64,000 bases of DNA from Streptomyces rishiriensis (lineage in GTDB: Bacteria; Actinomycetota; Actinomycetes; Streptomycetales; Streptomycetaceae): the NCBI RefSeq assembly GCF_003112535.1, contig NZ_BEWA01000013.1:186001-250000 (forward strand), given 5' to 3'. A model generated the notes under the pieces. That model was not told where the DNA came from, ran no database searches, and worked only from the letters and a program-made list of their open reading frames with translations. The translations under genes and the position numbers were made by a program. Positions 15,880 to 25,755 of the stretch are shown piece by piece. Position 1 is the first letter of the stretch, and every line of letters starts with the position of its first letter.

Positions 15880-17232
15880 ATGAACCGTCAGCTCATCCGC
15901 AGCTACATCCTGATCGTCGCCGTCGCCATCCTGCTGTTCACCGTGCCGGTGGCCTTCACCCTCACCCAGCAGCTGCGGGACGACACCGAACTGTCCGTCC
16001 TGCGCGAGGCCGACACCATGGCGCTGCTGCTGGGCAACGGCGACCGCATCTCGTGCGAGGCCCTGACCGAGGTGGCCCAGGCCTACGGCGACAAGACCCC
16101 CGGCGACGTCCAGGCGACCCCCACCCGCACCTGCGCCCCCGGCCTGCCCCGGCCCGCCGAGGACGCGGCGCTGACCCGGGCCGTGCGGCACGACTCCCCC
16201 AGCACGGACTGGGGTTCGGACTTCATCTGGGGCAGTCGGCTGACGGTCACCGTGCCCGCGCGAGGGGAGGCGGCGGTCCGGATCGTCTACTCGACCTCGG
16301 ACATGACCCGGCGGCTGTGGCAGATCTGGGGCTTCCGGGCCGGGCTCGCCGTCATCGTCCTGGCGGCGGCCGCGGCGATCGGCGCGTTCGCCGCCCGCCG
16401 GATCACCGCGCCGCTGCGCGCGCTCAACTCCATGGCGAGCAGGTTCAGCGACGGGGACCTGACCGCCCGTTCCCCGGTCACGGGCCCGCCGGAGACGCGG
16501 ACGCTGGCGCGCACCCTCAACCAGGGCGCGGAGCGCCTGGACACCCTGGTCGACTCGCAGCGCGTCTTCGTGGCCGACGCCTCGCACCAACTGCGCACCC
16601 CGCTCACGGCGTTGCGCCTGTCGCTGGACAACATCGCGGACGGCGTGGACGACGAGTCGGTCCGGGAGGACGTGGAGCAGGCGACGGCGGAGGTGGTCCG
16701 CATGAGCCGGCTGGTGAACGGCCTGCTGGTGCTGGCCCGGGCCGAGGCGAAGGTGACGGCCGCGGAACCGCTGCCGCTGACGGACATCGTGTCCGAACGG
16801 CTCACGGTGTGGAGACCGGCCGCCGACGAGCGCGGAGTCACCATCGCGCTCAGGGGGAGTGGTGTCGACGGCCGGCCGTCTGTGCTGGCCGGCCCCGGTC
16901 ATCTGGACCAGGTGCTGGACAACGTGCTCTCGAACGCCCTGGAGGTGTCGCCGGACGGCGGGACGATCACCGTCCGTGTGGAGTCCGGGGCGGGGGAAGC
17001 GGTCCTGTCCGTGGCGGACGAGGGACCGGGCATGCCGGACGCGGACAAGGCCCGCGCCTTCGACCGCTTCTGGCGTGGTCAGGGCCTGACCGGACGCTCC
17101 GGCTCCGGGCTCGGCCTCGCCGTCGTCAGACAGCTGGTGACCGACGACGGCGGGACGGTGACCCTGACGGACGCCCCCGGCGGCGGGCTGTGCGTCCGCA
17201 TCGCGCTGCGGGTCGCCCAGCGGACGGGGTGA
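15880..17232 (+). CDS. Membrane sensor histidine kinase
   Basis: 450 residues. Membrane helix 1 is about 6-28 (SYILIVAVAILLFTVPVAFT). An extracytoplasmic loop of about 120 residues with two cysteines (ISCEAL, TRTCAPG) follows, then membrane helix 2 at about 150-172 and a HAMP linker (RRITAPLRALNSMASRFSDG). The phosphoacceptor H-box is DASHQLRTPLTALRLSL. The ATPase domain has DNVLSNALEVS (N-box), DEGPGM (G1) and GSGLGLAVVRQL (G2). All catalytic boxes are intact. The paired loop cysteines may form a disulfide in the sensor domain. Partner is the regulator immediately upstream. Confidence 0.93.
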   Translation: MNRQLIRSYILIVAVAILLFTVPVAFTLTQQLRDDTELSVLREADTMALLLGNGDRISCEALTEVAQAYGDKTPGDVQATPTRTCAPGLPRPAEDAALTRAVRHDSPSTDWGSDFIWGSRLTVTVPARGEAAVRIVYSTSDMTRRLWQIWGFRAGLAVIVLAAAAAIGAFAARRITAPLRALNSMASRFSDGDLTARSPVTGPPETRTLARTLNQGAERLDTLVDSQRVFVADASHQLRTPLTALRLSLDNIADGVDDESVREDVEQATAEVVRMSRLVNGLLVLARAEAKVTAAEPLPLTDIVSERLTVWRPAADERGVTIALRGSGVDGRPSVLAGPGHLDQVLDNVLSNALEVSPDGGTITVRVESGAGEAVLSVADEGPGMPDADKARAFDRFWRGQGLTGRSGSGLGLAVVRQLVTDDGGTVTLTDAPGGGLCVRIALRVAQRTG

Positions 17233-17242
17233 GCCGCGGCGG

Positions 17243-17749
17243 TCAGCCCTCGGGCATCGCCGAGGAGTGGTGGTTGACGATCAGCCACGTGCCGCCGCGC
17301 TTCTCGTACTCGTAGGTGTAACGGGCCTGGACGACGCGCTTCTTCCCGGTGGCGGGGTCGGTCAGGGTGAACTCGTAGACGCCCGTGTCGAGGGCGGAGT
17401 CGGCGTCGAGGACGTTGACGATCGTGCGGACCTTCTTGCCGACCGGCTTGTTCCGCAGGAAGTGCTCGAAGTAGTCGACGATGCCGGCGCGGTCGGTTCT
17501 GACCTTGTTGGACACGGTGGGCAGCAGGACCGCGTCCTTGGCATAACGGTCGGCCACGACCTCGGCGTCACCGGTCCGCAGCGCGGCGTTCCAGCCGTCG
17601 AAGAGGGCGGCGATCTGCTTCTTGCCGGGCTTGGCGGGGTGGGCGGACTTCTCGGGGCCGGCCGCGCTGACCCCGGCCGAGACCGTCGCCGCGGTGACGA
17701 CGGCGGTGGCGGTGACGAGGGCGGCGCGTATGCGGGTCTTGCGGGTCAT
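17243..17749 (-). CDS. Secreted SnoaL-like/SgcJ-EcaC family protein
   Basis: 168 residues. A signal peptide covers about 1-30 (MTRKTRIRAALVTATAVVTA then VSAGVSAAG). The mature part is a cone-shaped NTF2/SnoaL-like fold: IAALFDGWNAALRTGDAEVV, DRYAKDAVLLPTVSNKVRTD, YFEHFLRN, TYEYEKRGGTWLIVNHHSSA. The W..AL.TGD pattern and the terminal WLIVNHHSS strand are typical of the SgcJ/EcaC group of calcium/calmodulin-kinase-II-association-like proteins. ATG 17749 is preceded by CAGGAG. Only 10 bases separate it from the convergent histidine kinase. The activity is unknown; the family is often annotated as oxidoreductase without proof. Confidence 0.82.
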   Translation of the reverse strand: MTRKTRIRAALVTATAVVTAATVSAGVSAAGPEKSAHPAKPGKKQIAALFDGWNAALRTGDAEVVADRYAKDAVLLPTVSNKVRTDRAGIVDYFEHFLRNKPVGKKVRTIVNVLDADSALDTGVYEFTLTDPATGKKRVVQARYTYEYEKRGGTWLIVNHHSSAMPEG

Positions 17750-17945
17750 CGCAACTCCTGTGCGGCTTGGTGCTGTTGTGATGACCCAAGACTCGCGGCC
17801 GGCCCGACAGGGCCCGTGCAGCCGCCGTACAGGGGACGTCCAACACCTTGCCAACTCTCGGAACGGCGACGCGGGAGCCCGCCCGCTCCCGGGGACACGG
17901 TGCGGCCGTCCGCACCGTGCCGCCTCAGTTCCGCACCGTGCCGCC

Positions 17946-18611
17946 TCAGCTCCTGACGCCGCCGAGCCCCAGCTGTCCGCCGATCTCCTCCGCCATCACA
18001 CGGCCCGCCTCGAACTCCAGCGTCTCGTCGCCCAGCGGCGACTGGTCGGTGTCGAGACCGTCCAGTTCCTCCAGGGGCTGGTCCAGACGGATATGGGCGA
18101 GCACCGAGTGCAGGGCGCGCAGGGTCGCCGAGGCCGTGGAGCCCCAGTTGGAGAAGTAGGAGAACTGCCACCACCACAGGGCCTCGGTGGTGCGGCCCGC
18201 CCGGTAGTGGACCATGCCGTGGCGCAGGTCGGCGATGACGTCCGCGAGATCGTCGGAGATCCGGGCCGGCACGGGCGCCTTGCGGGGCTCGTAGGGGTCG
18301 AAGACCTCGGAGTAGACGTCGACCGGCTCCAGGAGGCGGGCCAGGTTCTCCCGCAGTTCGTCCGCGTCCGGCTCGAAACCCGGGTCGGGCTCGTAGCGCT
18401 CGTCGGGGAGGATGTCCTCGTGGGCGCCGAGACGGCCGCCGGCGAGCAGCAGCTGGGAGACCTCCAGCAGCAGGAAGGGGACCGCCCAGCCCGGCTCGTC
18501 GCCCTTCGCCACCTCGGTGACGGCCACCAGGAAGCTCTCGATCTGGTCCGCGATCTGGACGGCGAAGTCGTCCGGGTTCTGCTCGGTCGCGTGCAGCGTG
18601 GCGTCAGACAT
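17946..18611 (-). CDS. DUF5063 protein encoded with recR
   Basis: 221 residues, acidic, helical. Notable segments are FAVQIADQIESFLVAVTEVA, PFLLLEVSQLLLAGGRLGAH, the acidic EDILPDERYEPDPGFEPD, ISDDLADVIADLRHGMVHYR and EALWWWQFSYFSNWGSTA. This pattern matches DUF5063, a conserved actinobacterial family that I know only by its position next to recR and ybaB. ATG 18611 lies inside the recR end, overlapping by 8 bases, so the two proteins are translated together. A link to recombination or nucleoid function is therefore inferred only from context. Confidence 0.85.
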   Translation of the reverse strand: MSDATLHATEQNPDDFAVQIADQIESFLVAVTEVAKGDEPGWAVPFLLLEVSQLLLAGGRLGAHEDILPDERYEPDPGFEPDADELRENLARLLEPVDVYSEVFDPYEPRKAPVPARISDDLADVIADLRHGMVHYRAGRTTEALWWWQFSYFSNWGSTASATLRALHSVLAHIRLDQPLEELDGLDTDQSPLGDETLEFEAGRVMAEEIGGQLGLGGVRS

Positions 18612-19203
18612 CTAGGAGTCGTCTCCCCTCGAAGGCGCGGCCGAGGGTCACCTCGTCCGCGTATTCCAGGTCGCCGCCCACAGGGAGGCCGCTGGCCAGG
18701 CGGGTGACCTTCAGGCCCATGGGCTTGATCATGCGGGCGAGGTACGTGGCCGTGGCCTCGCCCTCCAGGTTCGGATCCGTGGCCAGGATCAGTTCCGTGA
18801 CCGTGCCGTCGGCCAGCCGCGCGAGGAGTTCCCTGATCCGCAGGTCGTCGGGACCGACCCCCTCGATGGGGCTGATCGCGCCGCCCAGGACGTGGTACTT
18901 GCCGCGGAACTCGCGCGTGCGCTCGATCGCGACGACGTCCTTCGGCTCCTCCACCACACAGATGACGGAAGGGTCGCGGCGGCTGTCGCGGCAGATGCCG
19001 CACAGCTCCTCCTGCGCCACGTTGCCGCAGGTGGCACAGAAGCGGACCTTCGCCTTGACCTCCAGGAGGGCGTGCGCGAGGCGCCGTACGTCCGTGGGCT
19101 CCGCCTGCAGGATGTGGAAGGCGATCCGCTGCGCGCTCTTGGGACCGACGCCGGGCAGTCGCCCCAGCTCGTCGATGAGGTCCTGGACCACGCCTTCGTA
19201 CAA
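18604..19203 (-). CDS. recR: Recombination protein RecR
   Basis: 199 residues. Acts with RecO and RecF to load RecA at gaps. The N-terminal helix-hairpin-helix has LGRLPGVGPKSAQRIAFHIL. The zinc finger is CATCGNVAQEELCGICRD (C-x2-C...C-x2-C). The Toprim domain has VICVVEEPKDVVAIERT, ILATDPNLEGEATATYLA and the C-terminal RLASGLPVGGDLEYADEVTL. The start is TTG 19203, with GGAAGGACGG upstream. Length is normal. It lies between ybaB upstream and DUF5063 downstream, the standard ybaB-recR order of bacteria. Confidence 0.97.
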   Translation of the reverse strand: MYEGVVQDLIDELGRLPGVGPKSAQRIAFHILQAEPTDVRRLAHALLEVKAKVRFCATCGNVAQEELCGICRDSRRDPSVICVVEEPKDVVAIERTREFRGKYHVLGGAISPIEGVGPDDLRIRELLARLADGTVTELILATDPNLEGEATATYLARMIKPMGLKVTRLASGLPVGGDLEYADEVTLGRAFEGRRLLDV

Positions 19204-19232
19204 CGGACTGCCGTCCTTCCTGGGGTTCCTTG

Positions 19233-19281
19233 CCGTACGTACGGTAGTCGGCCGGGGCCGGTCCGCGTAAGGGCGGACCGG
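19233..19281. other. Two palindromes between ybaB and recR
   Basis: CCGTACGTACGG (19233-19244) is a perfect 12-bp palindrome. CCGGTCCGC (19258-19266) pairs with GCGGACCGG (19273-19281) as a 9-bp stem with a 6-base loop. Both lie between the ybaB stop and the recR start on the minus strand. The hairpin could attenuate or process the transcript. There is no T-run. Confidence 0.4.
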
Positions 19282-19293
19282 ACTGCGGTCGGG

Positions 19294-19638
19294 CTAGAAG
19301 GGCAGACCCGGGATGCCGCTGCCGCCGCCCAGGCCCTGGGTCAGCGGGCCGAGCTTCTGCTGCTGCAGCGTCTGCGCGTTCTCGTTGGCCGCCTGGACGG
19401 CCGCGACGATCAGGTCGGCGAGGGTCTCGGTGTCCTCCGGGTCGACGGCCTTCGGGTCGATCCGCAGGCCCCGCAGCTCGCCCGAGCCGGTCACGGTCGC
19501 CCGCACCAGGCCGCCGCCCGCCTGCCCGTCGACCTCCGTGTTCGCCAGCTCCTCCTGAGCGCGGGCCAGGTCCTGCTGCATCTTCTGGGCCTGCTGGAGC
19601 AGCTGCTGCATGTTGGGCTGGCCACCACCGGAAATCAC
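19294..19638 (-). CDS. YbaB/EbfC-family nucleoid-associated protein
   Basis: 114 residues. Begins with a Gln-rich helix (QPNMQQLLQQAQKMQQDLAR), then the beta strands EVDGQAGGGLVRATVTGSGE and LRGLRIDPKAVDPED, and the helix ETLADLIVAAVQAANENAQT. This is the tweezer-like YbaB fold, which binds DNA as a dimer. A short Gly-rich tail (GLGGGSGIPGLPF) is usual in Streptomyces. GTG 19638 is preceded by AGGAG at 6 bases. First gene of the ybaB-recR-DUF5063 cluster. Confidence 0.95.
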   Translation of the reverse strand: MISGGGQPNMQQLLQQAQKMQQDLARAQEELANTEVDGQAGGGLVRATVTGSGELRGLRIDPKAVDPEDTETLADLIVAAVQAANENAQTLQQQKLGPLTQGLGGGSGIPGLPF

Positions 19639-19888
19639 GATCAGCTCCTGTGTCTACGACTGTCGGGCGTGCCTCCGAGCGGGTTTCACCCCGCTCGGCA
19701 CGAGCCTACGTGGTCTGTGCGGGTGTCGCCCCAGCACTCTTTCGAGTGAGTTACGCGGGCGGTCTATACCTGATCAAGGCCCACTTCCAGGGTGGAAAGG
19801 GATGAAACCTTCCTCTCAGCCACCCATTGGGAGGTAGGAAAGGTCCGGCGCAGCGGCATCGGCGTCGCGGGTGTCACGCAACGTGATC

Positions 19889-19941
19889 GGTCGGGATCGG
19901 TCGGCGTCATCGGGACCGGTCGGGATCCGTCGGTCGGGATC
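19889..19941. repeat. Repeated GGTCGGGATC decamers just before the SLATT-like gene
   Basis: Exact copies of GGTCGGGATC occur at 19889-19898, 19918-19927 and 19932-19941, with a near copy at 19899-19908. The last two are 14 bases apart and end 15 bases before the GTG at 19957. They could be operators or merely a simple-sequence tract. Confidence 0.45.
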
Positions 19942-19956
19942 AGTAGGGAGTGCCGG

Positions 19957-20709
19957 GTGGTTCAGCAGCCGGAGATGCAGCCCGAGGGTCCGCCCCAGGA
20001 CGGGCGGGGTGAGGGCGCGGCCGGGCTGCGGCCGGGCGACCTGACCGGGCGGGCGCTGCCGCTCGGGGACTGGGGGGAGCCCGCGGAACGGCTGGACGAG
20101 CTGTACCGGTGGGTGGAGCGCGGCGCGCTGGAGACCGCCGCCTGGTATCTCGCCGACCGGGTGTGGAAGCGGCGCGGCGCCCGGGTGCTGCGCACCGGGG
20201 CGGCGGCCGGGGCGGTGTGCGGGGCCGCGCTGCCGTTGCTGGACCTCACCCGGGTGATGGGCGGGGTGGCTCCCTGGGGCTATCTGGCCCTGCTGCTGGC
20301 GGTGGCCTGTGTTGCGGTGGACCGGTTCTTCGGGGTGACGTCCGGCTGGATGCGGGACGTGGCCACCGCGCAGGCCGTGCAGCGCCGGCTGCAGGTGCTG
20401 CAGTTCGACTGGGCGTCCGAGAGCGTCCGGGAGGTGCTGGGCCCGGCCGAGGGCACGGCGAGCGAGGCCGCGGAGCGGTGCCTCGGGGTGCTGCGGCGGT
20501 TCTCGGAGGACGTCACGGACCTGGTGCGCGCGGAGACGGCCGACTGGATGGTGGAGTTCCGGGCCGGTCCGACGACCATGGGCGTCCAGGCCGCGATCGC
20601 CTCCGGCGGCCGGCCGGACGCCGGCGGGGGCCCCGGCCGCTTCCCCTCCCCGCCCGGGGTCAACGCCCGCCCCAACATGCCCCGCCAGCGGCCGCCGGAG
20701 CCTCGGTGA
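19957..20709 (+). CDS. SLATT-like two-helix membrane protein
   Basis: 250 residues. A hydrophilic N-terminus (1-60) with LYRWVERGALETAAWYLADR leads into a basic stretch (VWKRRGARVL) and two closely spaced membrane helices: AAAGAVCGAALPLLDL and GYLALLLAVACVAVDRFFG. A long soluble C-terminal helix region follows (GWMRDVATAQAVQRRLQVLQ, DLVRAETADWMVEF). This layout of a helix, two spans and a cytoplasmic helix matches SLATT-domain proteins, which in other bacteria are predicted pore-forming effectors in conflict systems; no cyclase or nuclease partner is visible here. GTG 19957 follows GGGAG at 6 bases. The C-terminal 50 residues are Pro/Gly-rich. Function unproven. Confidence 0.7.
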   Translation: MVQQPEMQPEGPPQDGRGEGAAGLRPGDLTGRALPLGDWGEPAERLDELYRWVERGALETAAWYLADRVWKRRGARVLRTGAAAGAVCGAALPLLDLTRVMGGVAPWGYLALLLAVACVAVDRFFGVTSGWMRDVATAQAVQRRLQVLQFDWASESVREVLGPAEGTASEAAERCLGVLRRFSEDVTDLVRAETADWMVEFRAGPTTMGVQAAIASGGRPDAGGGPGRFPSPPGVNARPNMPRQRPPEPR

Positions 20710-20766
20710 GGGGCGAGCCTCGGTGAGGGGCGGGAGCGGGGCGGAGCACAGGACCGGAGGGGCCGC

Positions 20767-22674
<1,908 letters not shown>

Positions 22675-22766
22675 CGCAGCGCCGCCTTTCCGCCACATGT
22701 GTGATCGGGACATGTGTGTGGAGGCGAGAATAATCCGGTCGTTCGGGGGATAGGGCGGCGCGGTGT

Positions 22767-23225
22767 CTACGGTTCCGTAACAGGCGGCTCCAGCCCGTCC
22801 AGCACCTTGGACAGGCGTTCCAGGACGTGGACGGCCCCGGCCAGCTCCGCCTCGCCGAACTCCCGTGCCAGCCGGTCGGCGAAGGCCTCGTGCCCGGGGG
22901 CGATCGCGGCGATCGCGGCCCGCCCCCGCCCGGTGGGCGCGAGCAGCTTGGCCCGCCGGTGGGCCGGGTTGGGCCGGTACTCGGCGAGGCCGCGCTCCAC
23001 CAGCAGGTCGGCGACGCGCTGCACGCTCTGCCGGGTGATGCCCATGGCGCGCGCGATGCCGGACACGGGCAGCGGTTCGCCCAGCACCGCGCCGAGCACC
23101 TGCCACCGGGCGGCGGTGAGTCCGCAGGGCCGCGCCAGTTCCTCGGCGACGGCGAGGAACTGGCCGTTCAGCCGGAACACCCCGAGGGCGCTGCGGCTGA
23201 GCAGTTCCTGGCGCGACCGGCTCAC
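22767..23225 (-). CDS. MarR-family transcriptional regulator
   Basis: 152 residues. The winged helix has CGLTAARWQVLGAVL, VSGIARAMGITRQSVQRVAD (recognition helix), LLVERGLAEYRPNPAHRRAK (wing) and LLAPTGRGRAAIAAI. The terminal dimerisation helices contain LAGAVHVLERLSKVLDGLEP. The GTG at 23225 overlaps the PfpI-family stop by 4 bases (GTGA), so it is the second gene of a two-gene operon. The perfect palindrome at 23980-23993, upstream of the operon, is its likely operator, implying autorepression of the PfpI protein and itself until a ligand binds. Confidence 0.9.
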   Translation of the reverse strand: MSRSRQELLSRSALGVFRLNGQFLAVAEELARPCGLTAARWQVLGAVLGEPLPVSGIARAMGITRQSVQRVADLLVERGLAEYRPNPAHRRAKLLAPTGRGRAAIAAIAPGHEAFADRLAREFGEAELAGAVHVLERLSKVLDGLEPPVTEP

Positions 23226-23884
23226 CGGCCGGCCGTCGCCTTCTCCAGGACGGCGTAGGCCTGCGGGTCGGAGTCGTGGAACAGGCGGTACCAGGCGTCC
23301 AGGGTCTCGCCCTCGTACACGCCCAGCAGCCGGAGGATCTCGCGCGCGAAGGCGACGGGTTCGGTGGGGCCGGCGGTGACCAGAGCGCCGTCCGTCACCG
23401 CGTCCGCCTCGACGTACCGTCCGCCGCCGCCGTAGCCCGTGGCGGCCAGGTAGAAGGAGACCGCGCCGGTGTGGTCCCGCTCGTCGAGCAGGCCCTCGCG
23501 GGCGAGTCCGGCGGTGGCTCCGCAGATCGCCGCGACGGGCACGCCGGCGTCGAGGAACCGGCGCGCGGCGCGGGCGAAGGGGGCCAGATCGTCGGTGGTG
23601 TCCCACAGGTCCGCGCCCGGCAGGATCAGCAGCGCGCTGTCCTGCGGGCGGACGTCGGCCAGGGCCAGGTCGGGCTGGACGCGCAGGCCGCCGATGCTGA
23701 CGACGGGTTCGCGGGTCGGGCCCACGGTCCGGATCTCGTACCCGGCGCGCGCGAGGTACGCCGTGGCGTGGCCGGTCTCCCAGTCGGCCAGCGAGTCGTA
23801 GACGGCGAGATGCACGGGCTTGCGGCCGCCACGGCCGCCGCGCCCGTCGCTCACGGCTTCTCGGGTCAGGGCTCCTCGGGTCAC
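23222..23884 (-). CDS. DJ-1/PfpI-family protein
   Basis: 220 residues. The class I glutaminase-like fold starts at about residue 23 (HLAVYDSLADWETGHATAYL). It has LLILPGADLWDTT and the nucleophile elbow AAICGATAGLAREGLL with the reactive cysteine. The YGGGGRYVEADAVTDGALVT strand then gives ITAGP-like TAGPTEP. Such proteins act as peptidases, chaperones, glyoxalases or isonitrile hydratases; the exact reaction cannot be read from sequence. GTG 23884 follows GAGGAG, and a second GTG after the Arg/Gly-rich stretch would shorten the N-terminus by about 11 residues. Co-transcribed with the MarR gene. Confidence 0.88.
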   Translation of the reverse strand: MTRGALTREAVSDGRGGRGGRKPVHLAVYDSLADWETGHATAYLARAGYEIRTVGPTREPVVSIGGLRVQPDLALADVRPQDSALLILPGADLWDTTDDLAPFARAARRFLDAGVPVAAICGATAGLAREGLLDERDHTGAVSFYLAATGYGGGGRYVEADAVTDGALVTAGPTEPVAFAREILRLLGVYEGETLDAWYRLFHDSDPQAYAVLEKATAGR

Positions 23885-23960
23885 GACTCCTCCTCGGGGC
23901 GGTGGGGCGGGGGAATGGTGGAACGGTGAGGCGGGGGAACTGTGAGACTGTGAGGCTTAT

Positions 23961-23993
23961 GACAGCATACTGCTACTTGGACAGCATGCTGTC
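23961..23993. promoter_or_regulatory. Paired palindromic operators, probable MarR sites
   Basis: GACAGCATGCTGTC (23980-23993) is a perfect 14-bp palindrome. GACAGCATACTGCT (23961-23974) is a near copy on the same face, with centres 19 bases apart. They lie in the 235-bp gap between the PfpI/MarR operon and the divergent aminotransferase. Palindromes of this size are typical of MarR dimers, so autoregulation is the likely use. Confidence 0.75.
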
Positions 23994-24119
23994 AATGAAC
24001 GCCGACGGGCTCGGCGGCCCCGCCCTGCCTCACGCCCGACAACCTGTCGCGGAAACGGCCCGTCCACGGAACAGGACGCCGATACCGCTTCCGCATCGCG
24101 GACATTTACGCTCGCCGAC

Positions 24120-25475
24120 ATGACCCCTCAGACCGATCCCCGGGCCGGCGCCGCCGTGAAGGCCGCGGACCGCGCGCACGTCTTCCACTCCTGGTCCGCC
24201 CAGGAGCTCATCGACCCGCTCGCCGTGGCCGGCGCCGAGGGGTCGTACTTCTGGGACTACGACGGCAAGCGCTACCTCGACCTCACCAGCGGGCTCGTCT
24301 ACACCAACATCGGCTACCAGCACCCGAAGGTCGTCGCCGCGATCCAGGAGCAGGCCGCACACCTGACCACCTTCGCGCCCGCGTTCGCGATCGAGGCCCG
24401 CTCGGAGGCGGCCCGGCTGATCGCCGAGCGCACCCCGGGCGACCTGGACAAGATCTTCTTCACCAACGGCGGCGCGGACGCCGTCGAGCACGCCGTGCGC
24501 ATGGCCCGGCTGCACACCGGCCGGCCCAAGGTGCTGTCCGCCTACCGCTCGTACCACGGCGGCACCCAGCAGGCCGTGAACCTCACCGGCGACCCGCGCC
24601 GCTGGGCGTCCGACACCGGCGCGGCCGGGGTCGTGCACTTCTGGGCGCCGTTCCTGTACCGCTCCCGCTTCTACGCCGAGACGGAGGAGCAGGAGACCGC
24701 GCGGGCGCTGGAACACCTGGAGACGACCATCGCCTTCGAGGGTCCGGGGACGATCGCCGCGATCATCCTGGAGACCGTCCCCGGAACGGCGGGGATCATG
24801 CTGCCGCCGCCCGGCTACCTGGCCGGTGTGCGCGAGATCTGCGACCGGCACGGGATCGTCTTCGTGCTGGACGAGGTCATGGCCGGGTTCGGCCGCACCG
24901 GCGAGTGGTTCGCGGCCGACCTGTACGGCGTGACGCCCGACCTCATGACCTTCGCCAAGGGCGTGAACAGCGGATACGTGCCGCTGGGCGGCGTCGCCAT
25001 CTCCGGCGCGATCGCGGAGACCTTCGCCAGGCGGCCCTACCCGGGCGGTCTGACGTACTCCGGGCACCCGCTGGCCTGCGCGGCCGCCGTCGCGACGATC
25101 AACGTCATGGCGGAGGAGGGCGTCGTCGAGAACGCGAAGCGGCTGGGCGCCTCCCTGGTCGGGCCCGGGCTTGCGGAGCTGGCCGAACGGCACCCGAGCG
25201 TCGGCGAGGTCCGCGGCGTCGGCATGTTCTGGGCGGTCGAGCTGGTGAAGAACCGCGAGACGCGCGAGCCGCTGGTGCCGTACAACGCGGCCGGCGAGGC
25301 CAACGCGCCCATGGCCGCCTTCGGCGCCGCCGCCAAGAAGGCCGGGGTGTGGCCGTTCGTGAACATGAACCGCACCCACTTCGTGCCGCCGCTCAACGTC
25401 TCCGAGTCCGAGGTCAAGGAAGGCCTCGCGGCGCTGGACGCGGCCCTCTCGGCGGCGGACGAGTACACCGAGTAG
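24120..25475 (+). CDS. Class III (omega-type) PLP aminotransferase
   Basis: 451 residues. Visible motifs: YFWDYDGKRYLDLTSGLVYT (start of fold type I), FFTNGGADAVEHAVRMAR (phosphate-binding), YRSYHGGTQQAVNLTGDP, VFVLDEVMAGFGRTGEWFA with the PLP-pairing Asp, TFAKGVNSGYVPLGGVAIS with the Schiff-base lysine, and YSGHPLACAAAVATIN. It resembles the beta-alanine/taurine/amine:pyruvate transaminases, for example those annotated aspartate aminotransferase family in Streptomyces. The substrate is not determinable from motifs. ATG 24120 has no strong Shine-Dalgarno. It shares its upstream region with the MarR operators, and downstream repeats plus a terminator separate it from gntR. Confidence 0.9.
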   Translation: MTPQTDPRAGAAVKAADRAHVFHSWSAQELIDPLAVAGAEGSYFWDYDGKRYLDLTSGLVYTNIGYQHPKVVAAIQEQAAHLTTFAPAFAIEARSEAARLIAERTPGDLDKIFFTNGGADAVEHAVRMARLHTGRPKVLSAYRSYHGGTQQAVNLTGDPRRWASDTGAAGVVHFWAPFLYRSRFYAETEEQETARALEHLETTIAFEGPGTIAAIILETVPGTAGIMLPPPGYLAGVREICDRHGIVFVLDEVMAGFGRTGEWFAADLYGVTPDLMTFAKGVNSGYVPLGGVAISGAIAETFARRPYPGGLTYSGHPLACAAAVATINVMAEEGVVENAKRLGASLVGPGLAELAERHPSVGEVRGVGMFWAVELVKNRETREPLVPYNAAGEANAPMAAFGAAAKKAGVWPFVNMNRTHFVPPLNVSESEVKEGLAALDAALSAADEYTE

Positions 25476-25523
25476 GGCCGCGGGCCGCAGGCGCCGCAGG
25501 CGGATCCGCACGCGAGCGGGCGT

Positions 25524-25650
25524 CGTCGCGGGCCGGTCCGGGAATCGTCTCGGGCCGGTCCGGACATCGGCGCGGGCCGGTCCCGGAGCCCGTCGCGGGC
25601 GGGATCCGCAAGCCGTCGCGGGCGGGATCCGCGAGCCGTCGCGGGACCGG
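25524..25650. repeat. Degenerate 22-23-bp tandem repeat after the aminotransferase
   Basis: Five units begin at 25524, 25546, 25568, 25590 and 25613, each starting CCGTCGCGGGC or CGTCGCGGGCC and ending in a GGTCCGG or GGGATCCGC half. A partial sixth follows. The last two units are almost identical. There is no gene in 25476-25755. Confidence 0.7.
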
Positions 25651-25689
25651 TGTGCACGAAGGGGCTTGATTTCGTCGAACGCGTAAGGT

Positions 25690-25726
25690 GGCGTGCTCGT
25701 ACATACCGACGAGCACGCCATTTTTT
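25690..25726 (+). terminator. Strong intrinsic terminator before gntR
   Basis: GGCGTGCTCGT (25690-25700) pairs perfectly with ACGAGCACGCC (25709-25719) around an 8-base loop and is followed by ATTTTTT. On the plus strand this ends transcription from the aminotransferase side. It lies only 30 bases before the gntR ATG, so it might also act as an attenuator if gntR has an upstream promoter. A GTG at 25693 inside the stem is an unlikely start. Confidence 0.85.
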
Positions 25727-25755
25727 CCGCCCCCGACGAGGGAGACGCCTCGACC

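Noticed and set aside
15124..16902. 592-codon minus-strand frame opposite the two-component genes
   Set aside because: Antisense shadow; the receiver and kinase motifs on the plus strand are complete.
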